Assembly: GCA_963735025.1 (NCBI GenBank)
Contig: CAVTJG010000009.1
Coordinates: forward strand, 992,001-1,056,000
Source: JAABRB01 sp963735025
GTDB lineage: Bacteria > Pseudomonadota > Gammaproteobacteria > Burkholderiales > SG8-39
Length of the DNA stretch: 64,000 nucleotides
Direction: 5' to 3'
Positions 41,701 to 50,887 of this stretch are shown here, one piece after another; positions within the stretch are counted from its first letter, which is position 1, and every line of letters starts with the position of its first letter. The notes under the pieces are model-generated. The model did not search any database. It worked only from the letters and a program-made list of their open reading frames with translations, and was not told where the DNA came from. Position numbers and translations under genes: made by a program.

Positions 41701-44700
41701 GTGCGTCGAAGGGAACAAGGAACACGACTCGAAAGGAACCGTCTGCCTTTGCCGCAGAGCCGCGCTGATCAGCATGCCGCATTCGCGGCGGCACGATTTC
41801 GCATGGTCCCGCTGGCCGCGGCGGTGTGCGCAGCGCTGGTCCAGTATGTGCCCGCGGCGCTGGCAGGTCCCGACGCCTGCAGCGGATCCAGTGTTCGCAC
41901 CTGCCAGGGCAATCAATCGGCCGGCGTGTCGTTCACCTCGGGCGTCAGCACCCTCAACGTCCTCAACCTCACCGGCAACATTACACCCGCGGCCGGTGCG
42001 ACCGGCCTGCGCCTGTCGTCGAGCGGGTCCGACGGCGGGAACGGCGGCAGCTTCCCGGTCGTCGGCGGCGCGGGTGATCGAGGCGACAACGGCACCGGCT
42101 TGACGATCCGCGTCACCGCCGACGGGAGACTCATCCTCACCAACAATCTCGTCATCGGCCCGTTCGACTTCAGCGCCTACGGCATCCTCGGGTTCAGCTC
42201 CGGAGGCGACGGTGGCAATGGCGGCAACGGCACGGCGCTCGTGGTCACGCCCGGGCTGGGCGGCGACGGCGGCGCCGGCGGGAACGGCGGCAGCGTGTCG
42301 ATCACGAGCGACATCGCGATCATCACCAACGGCGCAAGCGCGCACGGCGTCTACGGGCTCAGCCGCGCCGGCAACGGCGGCGACGGAGGCAACGGTAACG
42401 GGATCGGCCTGATCCTCGCCCAGGGTGGAGATGGCGGCAGCGGCGGGAGCGGGGGAACGGTCTCGATCAACTCGAGCGGCGCGATCATCACCCATGGCGC
42501 AAGCGCGCAGGGCATCTTCGCACGCAGCCTCGGCGGCATCAGCGGCGACGGCGGGTCGGGAACGCTGAGCGTCGTCGGCAAAGGGGGCGCGGCGGCCGGC
42601 AGCGGACCGGGCGGAAACGTAGCGGTCACGAGCAGCGGCACTGTCGTCACCGGTGGCGCTGACGCGCGGGGCATATTCGCGCAAAGCGTGGGCGGGTTTG
42701 CCGCGCAGGCAGGCGCCGGTGGAGGCATCGTCGGCTTCGGTGGCAGCGGCGAGAGCAGCGGCGACGGCGGCACGGTGCGCATCATCAATCACGGAGCGAT
42801 CACGACGGGTGGCGTGCGTGCCGATGCGATTTTCGCCGAGAGCGTCGGCGGTGGAGGGGGAAGCGCCGGTGGCTCCGGCGGACTGTTCGCCCTGGGTGGA
42901 TCCGGTTCGGCGGGAGGAAACGGCGACACCGTCACTGTCATCAACAGCAACGCACTGGTGACGTCCGGAGAGCGGTCCCGCGGAATCTTCGCGCAGAGTC
43001 TGGGCGGCGGCGGTGGCGATGGTGGGGCATCCGGGGGTCTGCTGACCTTCGGCGGCAGTGGCAGCAGCACGGGTTCGGGCGGCAAGGTCAACGTCACGAA
43101 CGATGGCGCGATCACGACGGGTGGGCGCGCCGCGCAGGCGATCTTTGCCCAGAGCCTCGGCGGCGGCGGCGGAGACGGCGGCGTGGGCGTCGGGCTGATC
43201 ACTTTCGGCGGATCGGGCGGCGCGGGCGGCAACGCCATGCCGGTGAACGTCAGCAATACCGGTGCCCTCGCGACCAGCGGCGCGGACGCGGCGGGGATTC
43301 TCGCGCAGAGCATGGGTGGAGGCGGCGGGAACGCCGGTGGCGCGGTAGCCGTCAGCGCATTCCTCGGTTTCTCGCTGGGCGGTGCGGGCGGCCCGGGCAG
43401 CAGCAGCCAGAAGGTCCAAGTCGACACGCAGACCGGCACGATCGACACGACCGGCGACCGGTCGCACGGCATCCTCGCGCAAAGCGTTGGAGGCGGTGGC
43501 GGCAACGGCGGCTTCGCCGTCGCGCTGTCGGGCGGTGTCGGCGGGAGCGTCAGCGTGGCGGTAGGCGGACGCGCCGGAGGGGGCGGCGCCGGCGGCGAGG
43601 TCGAGGTGGACAGCGCGAGCGCGATCACCACCCACGGCGAGGACGCGCACGCCCTTTTCGCGCAGAGCGTGGGCGGGGGCGGCGGCAACGGCGGGTTCAG
43701 CATCGCGGGCGCGGGGACCGATGGCGTCGGGATCGCGATCGGCTACGGCGGCACCGGGGGCAGCGGTGGTGTCGGCAAGCGCGTGGGCGTCGTGAGCGAC
43801 GGCACGCTGGAGACATTCGGCGCGCGCTCGTACGGACTGCTCGCCCAGAGTCTCGGCGGCGGCGGCGGCAACGGCGGCTTCAAGATCACCGGAGCGGGCG
43901 GGGGGCTCGGCGCCGGCAGCCTCAGCCTCGGCGGCAACGGCTCCGGCGGCGGCAACGCCGATCAGGTCATGGTGACGACCACCGGCGCGATCACGACGCA
44001 CGGCGAGAATGCCTATGGCCTGCTCGCGCAGAGCGTCGGCGGCGGCGGCGGGAACGGCAGCTTCGCGATCGCTGCGGCGGGCGCCGGCACCGGCGCCGGA
44101 ACGCTCGGCATCGGTGGATTCGCGGGAGGGGGCGGCGACGGCCGCAGGGTCGACGTCTTCAGTCACGGCACGATCGACACTTTCGGCGTGCGATCGACCG
44201 GCCTGCTCGCGCAGAGCGTCGGCGGTGGCGGCGGCAACGGCGGCTTCAGCATTACCGGTGCCGGCGCCGGCACCGGTGCGGGAACGTTCAACCTAGGCGG
44301 GCGCGGCGGCCTGGGCGGCGACGGCAACATCGTGTACGTCGAGCGCACGGGCGCGATCACCACGCGCGGCGCCGAAGCGCACGGCCTGCTCGCACAGAGC
44401 GTCGGCGGTGGCGGCGGCAACGGAGGTTTCAGCATCGCCGGCAGCGGCGCGGGCACCGGCGCCGGCACCATTGCTATCGGCGGTTTTTCGCTCGGCGGCG
44501 GCGACGGCATGGCGGTCACGGTCGTCAGCGGCGGGGCCACCGAGACGTTCGGCAGCAACGCCGTCGGCGTGCTCGCCCAAAGCGTCGGCGGGGGCGGCGG
44601 CAATGGTGCGTTCAGCATCGCGGGCACCGGCGCCGGCACGGGCTCGGGCACATTCAATCTCGGAGGCGGCGGGGGACTCGGCGGCGATGGCAGCACGGTC

Positions 44701-47700
44701 GACGTCACCAGCACGGGAGCGATCACCACGCATGGCGCGGAGTCGTACGGCCTGCTCGCACAGAGCCTTGGCGGCGGCGGCGGCAACGGCGGCTTCAATG
44801 TTTCGGGCAGCGGTGCCGGCACCGGTACCGGCACCGTGGGCGTCGGCGGCACCGGCGATCATGGCGGCGACGCCAATACGGTCACGGTCGACAACCGCGG
44901 CAACGTCGCGACCTACGGCGCAACGGCGCACGGCATCTTCGCGCAGAGTCTGGGCGGCGGCGGCGGCAACGGCGGCTTCAGCATCTCCGGCAGTGGCGCC
45001 GGCACCGGGTCCGGTGTCGTCAGCGTCGGCGGATCCGGACAGGGTGGAGGCATCGGCGGCGCGGTCGACGTGACCAACAGCGGCAGCATCGCGGTGCTGG
45101 GGAGCGGCGGGAACGGCATTCTCGCGCAGAGCCTGGGTGGCGGCGGTGGCAACGGCGGCTTCAGCTTCGCCGGCTCTTTCGGTCGCCGCAATTCCAGAAG
45201 CCTGACGGTTTCAGTGGGCGGATCGGCGGGCGGCGGCGGCAGCGCCGGCAACGTCACCGTGCTGAACCGCGGCGCGATCGACATCGCTGCCGCGAGCGCC
45301 GCCGAGAATTCGCTGATGCCGGCGCACGGCATCTACGCGCAGAGCATCGGCGGCGGCGGGGGCAACGGCGGGCTCAGCACCGCCCTGGGTAGCCTGAGCC
45401 TCGGTGCGGTGTTCAACGTCTCCGTGAGCGTAGGCGGCGCCGGCGGTGCCGGCCGCGAAGGCGGCACCGTCGACATCTCCAATGAGGGGATCATCACCAC
45501 CCGCGACCATGACTCGCACGGCGTCTATGCGCAGAGCATCGGCGGCGGGGGCGGCCAGGGCGGTTCCAGTCTCAATTTCAACCTTGATGGCGGCAGTACC
45601 AGCGGCAACAAGACCTTCTCGTCGAGCATCACGGTCGGCGGCAGCGGGGGAAGCGGCAACATCGGTGGCGAAGTCATCGCGAACAACCGGGGCGCCATTC
45701 AAACCGTCGGGGACAGCTCCCACGGCATCTACGCGCAGAGTATCGGCGGAGGGGGAGGTGACGGCGGCAACGCCAAAGCCGTGAGCCTGTCCGCCAGTGA
45801 CCTGACGCCCTGGAAGGACTCGGACGGCCAGGACTGGAGTTTCAATCTCAACATCGGTGGCAGTGGCGGAAACGGCGACAAGGGCGGCAAGGTGACCGTC
45901 ACCAACAGCGGCGATATCCAGACCGAAGGCGTGCTGGCGCGCGGGATCTTTGCCCAGAGTATCGGCGGCGGCGGCGGCAGCGTGTCCGATGGGGTACTGG
46001 GGAAGGTCGGCGATTTTGTCGACGACGTAGGCGATGTCCTCGACGCCGTGAACCTGGCGTTCGCGATCGGCAAAGCCGTCAAGAAGCGCAACCCGTCCAA
46101 TCTGCTCCCGACGGGCGTCTCGCTGACCGTTGGCGGAAACGGTGGCAGTCAGGGCGATGCGGACGAGGTTCGTGTAGTGAACGACGGCGACATCACCACT
46201 GCCGGCATGGAGGCGCACGCGATCTTTGCCCAGAGCATCGGCGGCGGCGGCGGCGAAGCCCAGCTCTATGCCAAGGGCGTGGGTGCCGGCGAGTCGGCGT
46301 CCGTGGGGATCGGCACCACGCTGCAACCGGTTATCGGCGGCGCCGGCGGTGCCGCAGGTAACGGCGGCGCCGTGATGGTCACGCATAACGGCACGATCAC
46401 GACCTGGGGCGAGGCTGCAAACGGCATCAGCGCGCAGAGCATCGGCGGCGGTGGCGGCCAGGCCGGAAGCATTACGGGAGGTTTCGCCGACTGGCGCAGC
46501 ATCGGCCTCGGCGCGGCATTCGGGCGCAGCGGCGGTAGCGGTGGCGACGGTGGAAACGTCGTGGTGGCGAGCACCGGCACGATCGCCACTCACGCTGACA
46601 ACGCGATCGGCATCTTTGCGCAAAGTGTCGGTGGCGGTGGCGGCATCGTCGGTGACGTGGGCGGCATCGCCTTTGCTGGCAGCGTCGGCGGCAATGGCTC
46701 GGCCGGAACCGTGAATGTCACGCACGCCGGGAACATCACTACCGCGGGGAACGTGGCGCACGGGATTTTCGCGCAAAGCGCGGGCGGCCAGAGCATGGGT
46801 CGCGCGGTCGGCGTCACGCTCAGCGGCACGGTGGCTGCGGGCGGTAACGACTCGACCGGCATCCTTGCACAGAGCCGTGGCGATCTGGGTGCCGGCGATA
46901 TCACGGTGGACATCCTGAGTGGCGGGGTCCAAGGCGGCTCGGGTTCGGGGGCGGGTGTGGCCATGCTGGAAGGCCGCAACAACCGTCTGACGAATCACGG
47001 CACCATTACCATCCTCCCCGGCGTCACCGGCACGGCGATCGCCGCCAGCACCGGCAACGAAACCGTTGCCAATTTTGGCACCGTCACGGGCACCGTCGAT
47101 CTCGGCGCGGGAACGAATGCGTTCGACAACAACGCGGGTGCAACTTTCAACAGCGGCGCCCGGGTCGTGCTCGGCGCGGGAAATTCGCTGACGAACGCCG
47201 GAACGCTATCGCCGGGCGGATCCGGGAATGCGGCAGTCACTGCGTTGAGCGGCAACCTGCAGCAGTCGAACGCAGGGGTCCTGGCCGTGGATCTGGATCA
47301 CGCGCAGCACGCGACCGACCGTATCGACGTAACCGGGTCGGCCGACCTCGCTGGCAAGACGCGCGTCCAGAACGTGAACGCCGGGCGGGTACGCTCGGGC
47401 GTCAGCACGTACACGATCCTGACCGGCGCAGGCGGTGTCACCGATTTCGGCCTCGGCCTCGACACCCGCCAGGCGGCGGTGATCGGCTATCAGCTCCTGT
47501 TCCCGAACGCCAACGACGTCGTGCTGCAGGCCAGCGTGGACTTCGCGCCGTCGCAGGGACTGAACGCAAACCAGCGCGCAATCGGTGCGAATGTCAACTC
47601 GGTCCAGAGCAACGGCGGCTCGGCAAGCTTCGCGCCGGTCGCCGCGGCACTCTTCGCGCTGCCCGACGCGCAGACCCTGGGCGCGGCCTATGATCGGCTC

Positions 47701-48651
47701 AGCGCGGAGGGCTTCCTTGCGACCGGAACCGGCACGCTCTTCGCCAACGAGGGATTCAGCAACGCACTCCTCAGCTGCCGCGTGCGCGATGGCGAGTACC
47801 GATTCGTGCGCGAAGGAAACTGCGGCTGGATGCGGTTCTCGAAGGGGAGCATCCGCCAGGATCAGACCACCGCCAATTTCGGCTTCGACGAGGACGTGAT
47901 CCAGCTCGCCGGCGGCTTTCAGCGGGCCATCGACTCGACATGGCACGTCGGCCTCGGGCTCGCTTACCAGGACAGCGACACCGACGTCTCCAACCTTAGC
48001 CGCACGAACGGGCAGCAAGTCCAGATCGGCGGTGTCGTGAAAGGACGCAGCGGCGCAACCACATACTCCGCGACCGTGACTGCGGGCAAGGGTTGGTACG
48101 ACACCGACCGCTTCGTGAATATTCCGACGCTTGGTGTCGTCGCGGCCAGTAACCAGGACGTCGGACTCTTCGGCGGACGCTTTCGCCTGGCACACGCATG
48201 GGAACCCGGCAAGAACTGGTATGTTCGTCCGATGATCGACGCGGCAGTGACTTACGCCCGTTTCGACGGGTTCGACGAGGTAGGCGCGGGCGGCGCGAAC
48301 CTGCAGGTCGTGAACCGCAACGAGACATGGGTCAGCGTCCAACCGGCGGTCGAAGTAGGCGGCGAGATGGAGCTGGCCGACCGGACGCTAGTGCGCCCGA
48401 ACCTGAAGCTCGGGATCACCCAGTACGTGTCCGGCACGGATCCGAGCATCACCGCAAGCTTCGCGGGCGCGCCGGCGGGCGTCGTGCCATTCACCGTGTC
48501 CGGAGAATTCGACCGGACCTACCTCGATGTCGATGCCGGCGTGGACGTCCTTGCTGTCAACGGTGCGGTCCTTCGCATCGGATACGCGGGACGATTCTCC
48601 AGCCATGTCACGGCGAACGCAGCGACGCTGAAGGTGTCGATACCTTTCTGA
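41701..48651 (+). CDS. Giant glycine-rich autotransporter (type Va secretion), 2316 residues
   Basis: An extended signal region ends in VPLAAAVCAALVQYVPAALA (cleavage before GPDACSG). The passenger (about 60-2000) is a Gly/Asn/Ser-rich repeat protein: some 26 copies of a unit with the core AQSxGGGGGNGG and a strand GAITTHG. Ten consecutive copies (43465-45112) are spaced exactly 183 bp (61 residues), and earlier ones 156 bp. The C-terminal 290 residues form the outer-membrane barrel and end in the sorting signal KVSIPF. Likely a surface adhesin or biofilm fibre. The start is uncertain: GTG 41701 has no clear ribosome site; the ATG at 41803 lies inside the signal. Confidence 0.88.
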   Translation: MRRREQGTRLERNRLPLPQSRADQHAAFAAARFRMVPLAAAVCAALVQYVPAALAGPDACSGSSVRTCQGNQSAGVSFTSGVSTLNVLNLTGNITPAAGATGLRLSSSGSDGGNGGSFPVVGGAGDRGDNGTGLTIRVTADGRLILTNNLVIGPFDFSAYGILGFSSGGDGGNGGNGTALVVTPGLGGDGGAGGNGGSVSITSDIAIITNGASAHGVYGLSRAGNGGDGGNGNGIGLILAQGGDGGSGGSGGTVSINSSGAIITHGASAQGIFARSLGGISGDGGSGTLSVVGKGGAAAGSGPGGNVAVTSSGTVVTGGADARGIFAQSVGGFAAQAGAGGGIVGFGGSGESSGDGGTVRIINHGAITTGGVRADAIFAESVGGGGGSAGGSGGLFALGGSGSAGGNGDTVTVINSNALVTSGERSRGIFAQSLGGGGGDGGASGGLLTFGGSGSSTGSGGKVNVTNDGAITTGGRAAQAIFAQSLGGGGGDGGVGVGLITFGGSGGAGGNAMPVNVSNTGALATSGADAAGILAQSMGGGGGNAGGAVAVSAFLGFSLGGAGGPGSSSQKVQVDTQTGTIDTTGDRSHGILAQSVGGGGGNGGFAVALSGGVGGSVSVAVGGRAGGGGAGGEVEVDSASAITTHGEDAHALFAQSVGGGGGNGGFSIAGAGTDGVGIAIGYGGTGGSGGVGKRVGVVSDGTLETFGARSYGLLAQSLGGGGGNGGFKITGAGGGLGAGSLSLGGNGSGGGNADQVMVTTTGAITTHGENAYGLLAQSVGGGGGNGSFAIAAAGAGTGAGTLGIGGFAGGGGDGRRVDVFSHGTIDTFGVRSTGLLAQSVGGGGGNGGFSITGAGAGTGAGTFNLGGRGGLGGDGNIVYVERTGAITTRGAEAHGLLAQSVGGGGGNGGFSIAGSGAGTGAGTIAIGGFSLGGGDGMAVTVVSGGATETFGSNAVGVLAQSVGGGGGNGAFSIAGTGAGTGSGTFNLGGGGGLGGDGSTVDVTSTGAITTHGAESYGLLAQSLGGGGGNGGFNVSGSGAGTGTGTVGVGGTGDHGGDANTVTVDNRGNVATYGATAHGIFAQSLGGGGGNGGFSISGSGAGTGSGVVSVGGSGQGGGIGGAVDVTNSGSIAVLGSGGNGILAQSLGGGGGNGGFSFAGSFGRRNSRSLTVSVGGSAGGGGSAGNVTVLNRGAIDIAAASAAENSLMPAHGIYAQSIGGGGGNGGLSTALGSLSLGAVFNVSVSVGGAGGAGREGGTVDISNEGIITTRDHDSHGVYAQSIGGGGGQGGSSLNFNLDGGSTSGNKTFSSSITVGGSGGSGNIGGEVIANNRGAIQTVGDSSHGIYAQSIGGGGGDGGNAKAVSLSASDLTPWKDSDGQDWSFNLNIGGSGGNGDKGGKVTVTNSGDIQTEGVLARGIFAQSIGGGGGSVSDGVLGKVGDFVDDVGDVLDAVNLAFAIGKAVKKRNPSNLLPTGVSLTVGGNGGSQGDADEVRVVNDGDITTAGMEAHAIFAQSIGGGGGEAQLYAKGVGAGESASVGIGTTLQPVIGGAGGAAGNGGAVMVTHNGTITTWGEAANGISAQSIGGGGGQAGSITGGFADWRSIGLGAAFGRSGGSGGDGGNVVVASTGTIATHADNAIGIFAQSVGGGGGIVGDVGGIAFAGSVGGNGSAGTVNVTHAGNITTAGNVAHGIFAQSAGGQSMGRAVGVTLSGTVAAGGNDSTGILAQSRGDLGAGDITVDILSGGVQGGSGSGAGVAMLEGRNNRLTNHGTITILPGVTGTAIAASTGNETVANFGTVTGTVDLGAGTNAFDNNAGATFNSGARVVLGAGNSLTNAGTLSPGGSGNAAVTALSGNLQQSNAGVLAVDLDHAQHATDRIDVTGSADLAGKTRVQNVNAGRVRSGVSTYTILTGAGGVTDFGLGLDTRQAAVIGYQLLFPNANDVVLQASVDFAPSQGLNANQRAIGANVNSVQSNGGSASFAPVAAALFALPDAQTLGAAYDRLSAEGFLATGTGTLFANEGFSNALLSCRVRDGEYRFVREGNCGWMRFSKGSIRQDQTTANFGFDEDVIQLAGGFQRAIDSTWHVGLGLAYQDSDTDVSNLSRTNGQQVQIGGVVKGRSGATTYSATVTAGKGWYDTDRFVNIPTLGVVAASNQDVGLFGGRFRLAHAWEPGKNWYVRPMIDAAVTYARFDGFDEVGAGGANLQVVNRNETWVSVQPAVEVGGEMELADRTLVRPNLKLGITQYVSGTDPSITASFAGAPAGVVPFTVSGEFDRTYLDVDAGVDVLAVNGAVLRIGYAGRFSSHVTANAATLKVSIPF
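42823..45295 (+). repeat. Coding tandem repeats of 156 and 183 bp in the autotransporter
   Basis: Measured at the codon three before the AQS core, copies start at 42823, 42979, 43135 (156-bp steps), 43291, then 43465, 43648, 43831, 44014, 44197, 44380, 44563, 44746, 44929 and 45112 (183-bp steps). The steps of 183 have no drift at all, which implies recent duplication or gene conversion. Later copies (45.3-46.9 kb) diverge in length and sequence. Confidence 0.9.
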
Positions 48652-48745
48652 GGCCATGGCGCGAAGTCGGCTCGGACGCGCTGACGACGGCCGGCAGGGT
48701 CTCCAGAACGCTGTAGTGCCCGGATCGCGGTATTCTTTCCGGCGC

Positions 48746-50887
48746 ATGAGACTGTTCTCGAATTCCCGGCGCCCGTTTCACCTGAGTACGTACCCGCTGG
48801 AGCGGTTGCCGCGCGCGCCGGTGAGCGAGGCGGCGCTTGCTGCGGCCCGCAAGCTCTCGCACGCGCAGGCCGCGGCGCCGGGCAACGTGCTGGCCGACAT
48901 CTGCCGCGACTACAGCGGCATCTACGAGAAGTTCCGCGCCGGTGATCACGCAGCCGAGCACGCGCCTTATTTCGAGTCGCTCCACGAGCGCGCAAACGAG
49001 CTGAAAGCGCTCGCGCTGTTCTTCGATGCGACGCTGGTCGGCGCGTGCAAGATCCCCGACGTCGCGCGGCTCGACGACAGCACGGCGGGGCATACCCATG
49101 CCGTCGTGGTACTCGTGGAGTACAACGATCAGGTCGAGAACGACAACCCGGTCAGGGACCTGATTCGCGGCAGCGACGGCGCGGCTGCGCGGTTGCGCGC
49201 GGGCGAGGTTGCCGTCGTGGTTTCCGCCTACCTGCGCCAACTGGGGTATGCCGCCACTGCGCACACGCCGTACGTCGGTGAGGTGTCATTGCCGGTGCTC
49301 GCGGTGCAGGCGGGCCTCGCGCGCTTCTCCGGTGACGCGTTCGAGGCCCCGTTCATCGGATTGCGATTCGCGATTGCAGCAGTGACGACCGCGCTCGAGA
49401 TCGCGCCGGATCAGCCGCTCGCACCGCGGCGACCGCTCGAGGGCGGCCTCGCATGGTGGCTGGGCGTGGGCGGCACAGAGACCTGGTGGAACAGGCGCGC
49501 CATGCAGCGTCGACCCGGAGAGTGGGGCCGCTACCCGATGGAAACCGTGAAGCGAGTCGATGAGACGACCACGCTGATCATCGATGACGAAGTGCCGCGC
49601 CTCGCGAAGCGGTCGAACGGTTTCTACCGCGGTCACAAGGGCGATTTCGGATCGAAGGCGCAGCGCGAGTTCTGGCGCTTCGCCACCAAGACCCCTGTCG
49701 GGACTGCGCTCGTCGATATTCAGGCCGCGCAGATGCGCCACCAGGACGGGCCGGTGGCGTCGCAGATCGATCCCGCCAGCCTCGATCCGGAGCGTAACCG
49801 GCGCGCGCTGAAAACGCTCATGCATCACCTCGGTGCGGACATCGCGGGAACCTGCGAGGCGAAGCGCTACGTCTGGTACTCGCACGATTTTCGTGGCCAG
49901 CCGATCGAGATCTACCACAAGAGCGCCGTGGTGGCGGTTATCGATCAGGGCTTCGAGACGATGGAGGGTGCTTCCGGCGACGACTGGGTAAGCGGCACGC
50001 AGAGCTTTCGCGCCTATACGCGCGGCGGCCAGATCGCCGCGGTGACGGCGGCGTACGTTCGCAGCCTCGGCCATTCGGCGCGTGCGCAGACCAACGCACA
50101 TTCCGACGTGATCCAGACACCGCTCATCGTGCTCGCGGGGCTCGGCGAGATGTCGCGTATCGGTGAGACGGTGCTGAATCCGTTCATCGGGCCGCGTTCC
50201 AAGTCGGTGGTGATGACGACGAACATCCCGCTCGCGTGGGACAAGCCGATCGATTTCGGCCTGCAGGATGCCTGCTCGAAGTGCCTGAAGTGCGCGCGCG
50301 AGTGTCCGTGCGATTCGATCACGTACGGCGGCCCGGTGATGTTCAATGGGTACGAGCAGTGGAAGCAGGACGTCCAGCGTTGCACGGTCTACCGGATGAC
50401 CAATGTCGGCGGTGCGGCGTGCGGCCGTTGCATGAAGATGTGCCCCTACAACAACGAGGGGCTCGTCGTGCATCGCCTGCTGCTGTGGGTCGCGACCCAT
50501 GTCCCGGCGAGTCGCGGGCTCCTCGCACGCCTCGACGACCGGGTCGGGAACGGCGAGGTGAATCCAGTCAAGCGCTGGTGGGCCGACATCGAGATGATCG
50601 GCGGCAAGGCGGTGGTGCCGAAGCACGTCAATCGCCGTGGGCTCGACCGCGAGAAGGGGTTCGCGAAGAAGGCAAGTCACAAGGTGTCGTATATCAATGC
50701 CGACATGCTTCCGCCGCCCAACTGGCGCGAAGCGTTCCCGGTCGACCGCGCGGCCGCGCTCGCCGCGGCGGGGCAGCTCGAGACGCCGGCCCAGGCACGC
50801 GAGCGCGTTCGCAAGGGAGGGCCGAAGCCGGCCCACTACAATCAGACGCCTCTCGCCGAGGTCGGTCCCAAACAAGAAGCATCGTGA
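48746..50887 (+). CDS. Reductive-dehalogenase-like corrinoid/Fe-S protein, cytoplasmic
   Basis: 713 residues. The C-terminal half matches RdhA: a corrinoid-binding nitroreductase-like fold (HKSAVVAVIDQGFETMEG...DVIQTPLIVLAGLGEMSRIG), then two [4Fe-4S] motifs, CSKCLKCAREC (C510, 513, 516, 520) and C546-x12-CGRCMKMC (C559, 562, 566). The N-terminal half looks like a degenerate copy of the same fold. No Tat signal and no RdhB anchor are present, as in the oxygen-tolerant catabolic enzymes NpRdhA and BhbA. It could remove a halogen from an aromatic acid. A QueG-like role is less likely given the size. The stop overlaps the CoA ligase start. Confidence 0.78.
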   Translation: MRLFSNSRRPFHLSTYPLERLPRAPVSEAALAAARKLSHAQAAAPGNVLADICRDYSGIYEKFRAGDHAAEHAPYFESLHERANELKALALFFDATLVGACKIPDVARLDDSTAGHTHAVVVLVEYNDQVENDNPVRDLIRGSDGAAARLRAGEVAVVVSAYLRQLGYAATAHTPYVGEVSLPVLAVQAGLARFSGDAFEAPFIGLRFAIAAVTTALEIAPDQPLAPRRPLEGGLAWWLGVGGTETWWNRRAMQRRPGEWGRYPMETVKRVDETTTLIIDDEVPRLAKRSNGFYRGHKGDFGSKAQREFWRFATKTPVGTALVDIQAAQMRHQDGPVASQIDPASLDPERNRRALKTLMHHLGADIAGTCEAKRYVWYSHDFRGQPIEIYHKSAVVAVIDQGFETMEGASGDDWVSGTQSFRAYTRGGQIAAVTAAYVRSLGHSARAQTNAHSDVIQTPLIVLAGLGEMSRIGETVLNPFIGPRSKSVVMTTNIPLAWDKPIDFGLQDACSKCLKCARECPCDSITYGGPVMFNGYEQWKQDVQRCTVYRMTNVGGAACGRCMKMCPYNNEGLVVHRLLLWVATHVPASRGLLARLDDRVGNGEVNPVKRWWADIEMIGGKAVVPKHVNRRGLDREKGFAKKASHKVSYINADMLPPPNWREAFPVDRAAALAAAGQLETPAQARERVRKGGPKPAHYNQTPLAEVGPKQEAS

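Noticed and set aside
41251..44166. A 971-residue open frame antisense to the autotransporter (and others at 43-47 kb)
   Set aside because: The Gly/Ala-rich repeats make the opposite frames free of stops; the antisense translations are low-complexity Ala/Arg/Pro sequence without a domain.
42823..45295. Regular spacing that might suggest a CRISPR array or satellite DNA
   Set aside because: The period is 183 bp, in frame, and codes for a continuous protein with a signal peptide and barrel.
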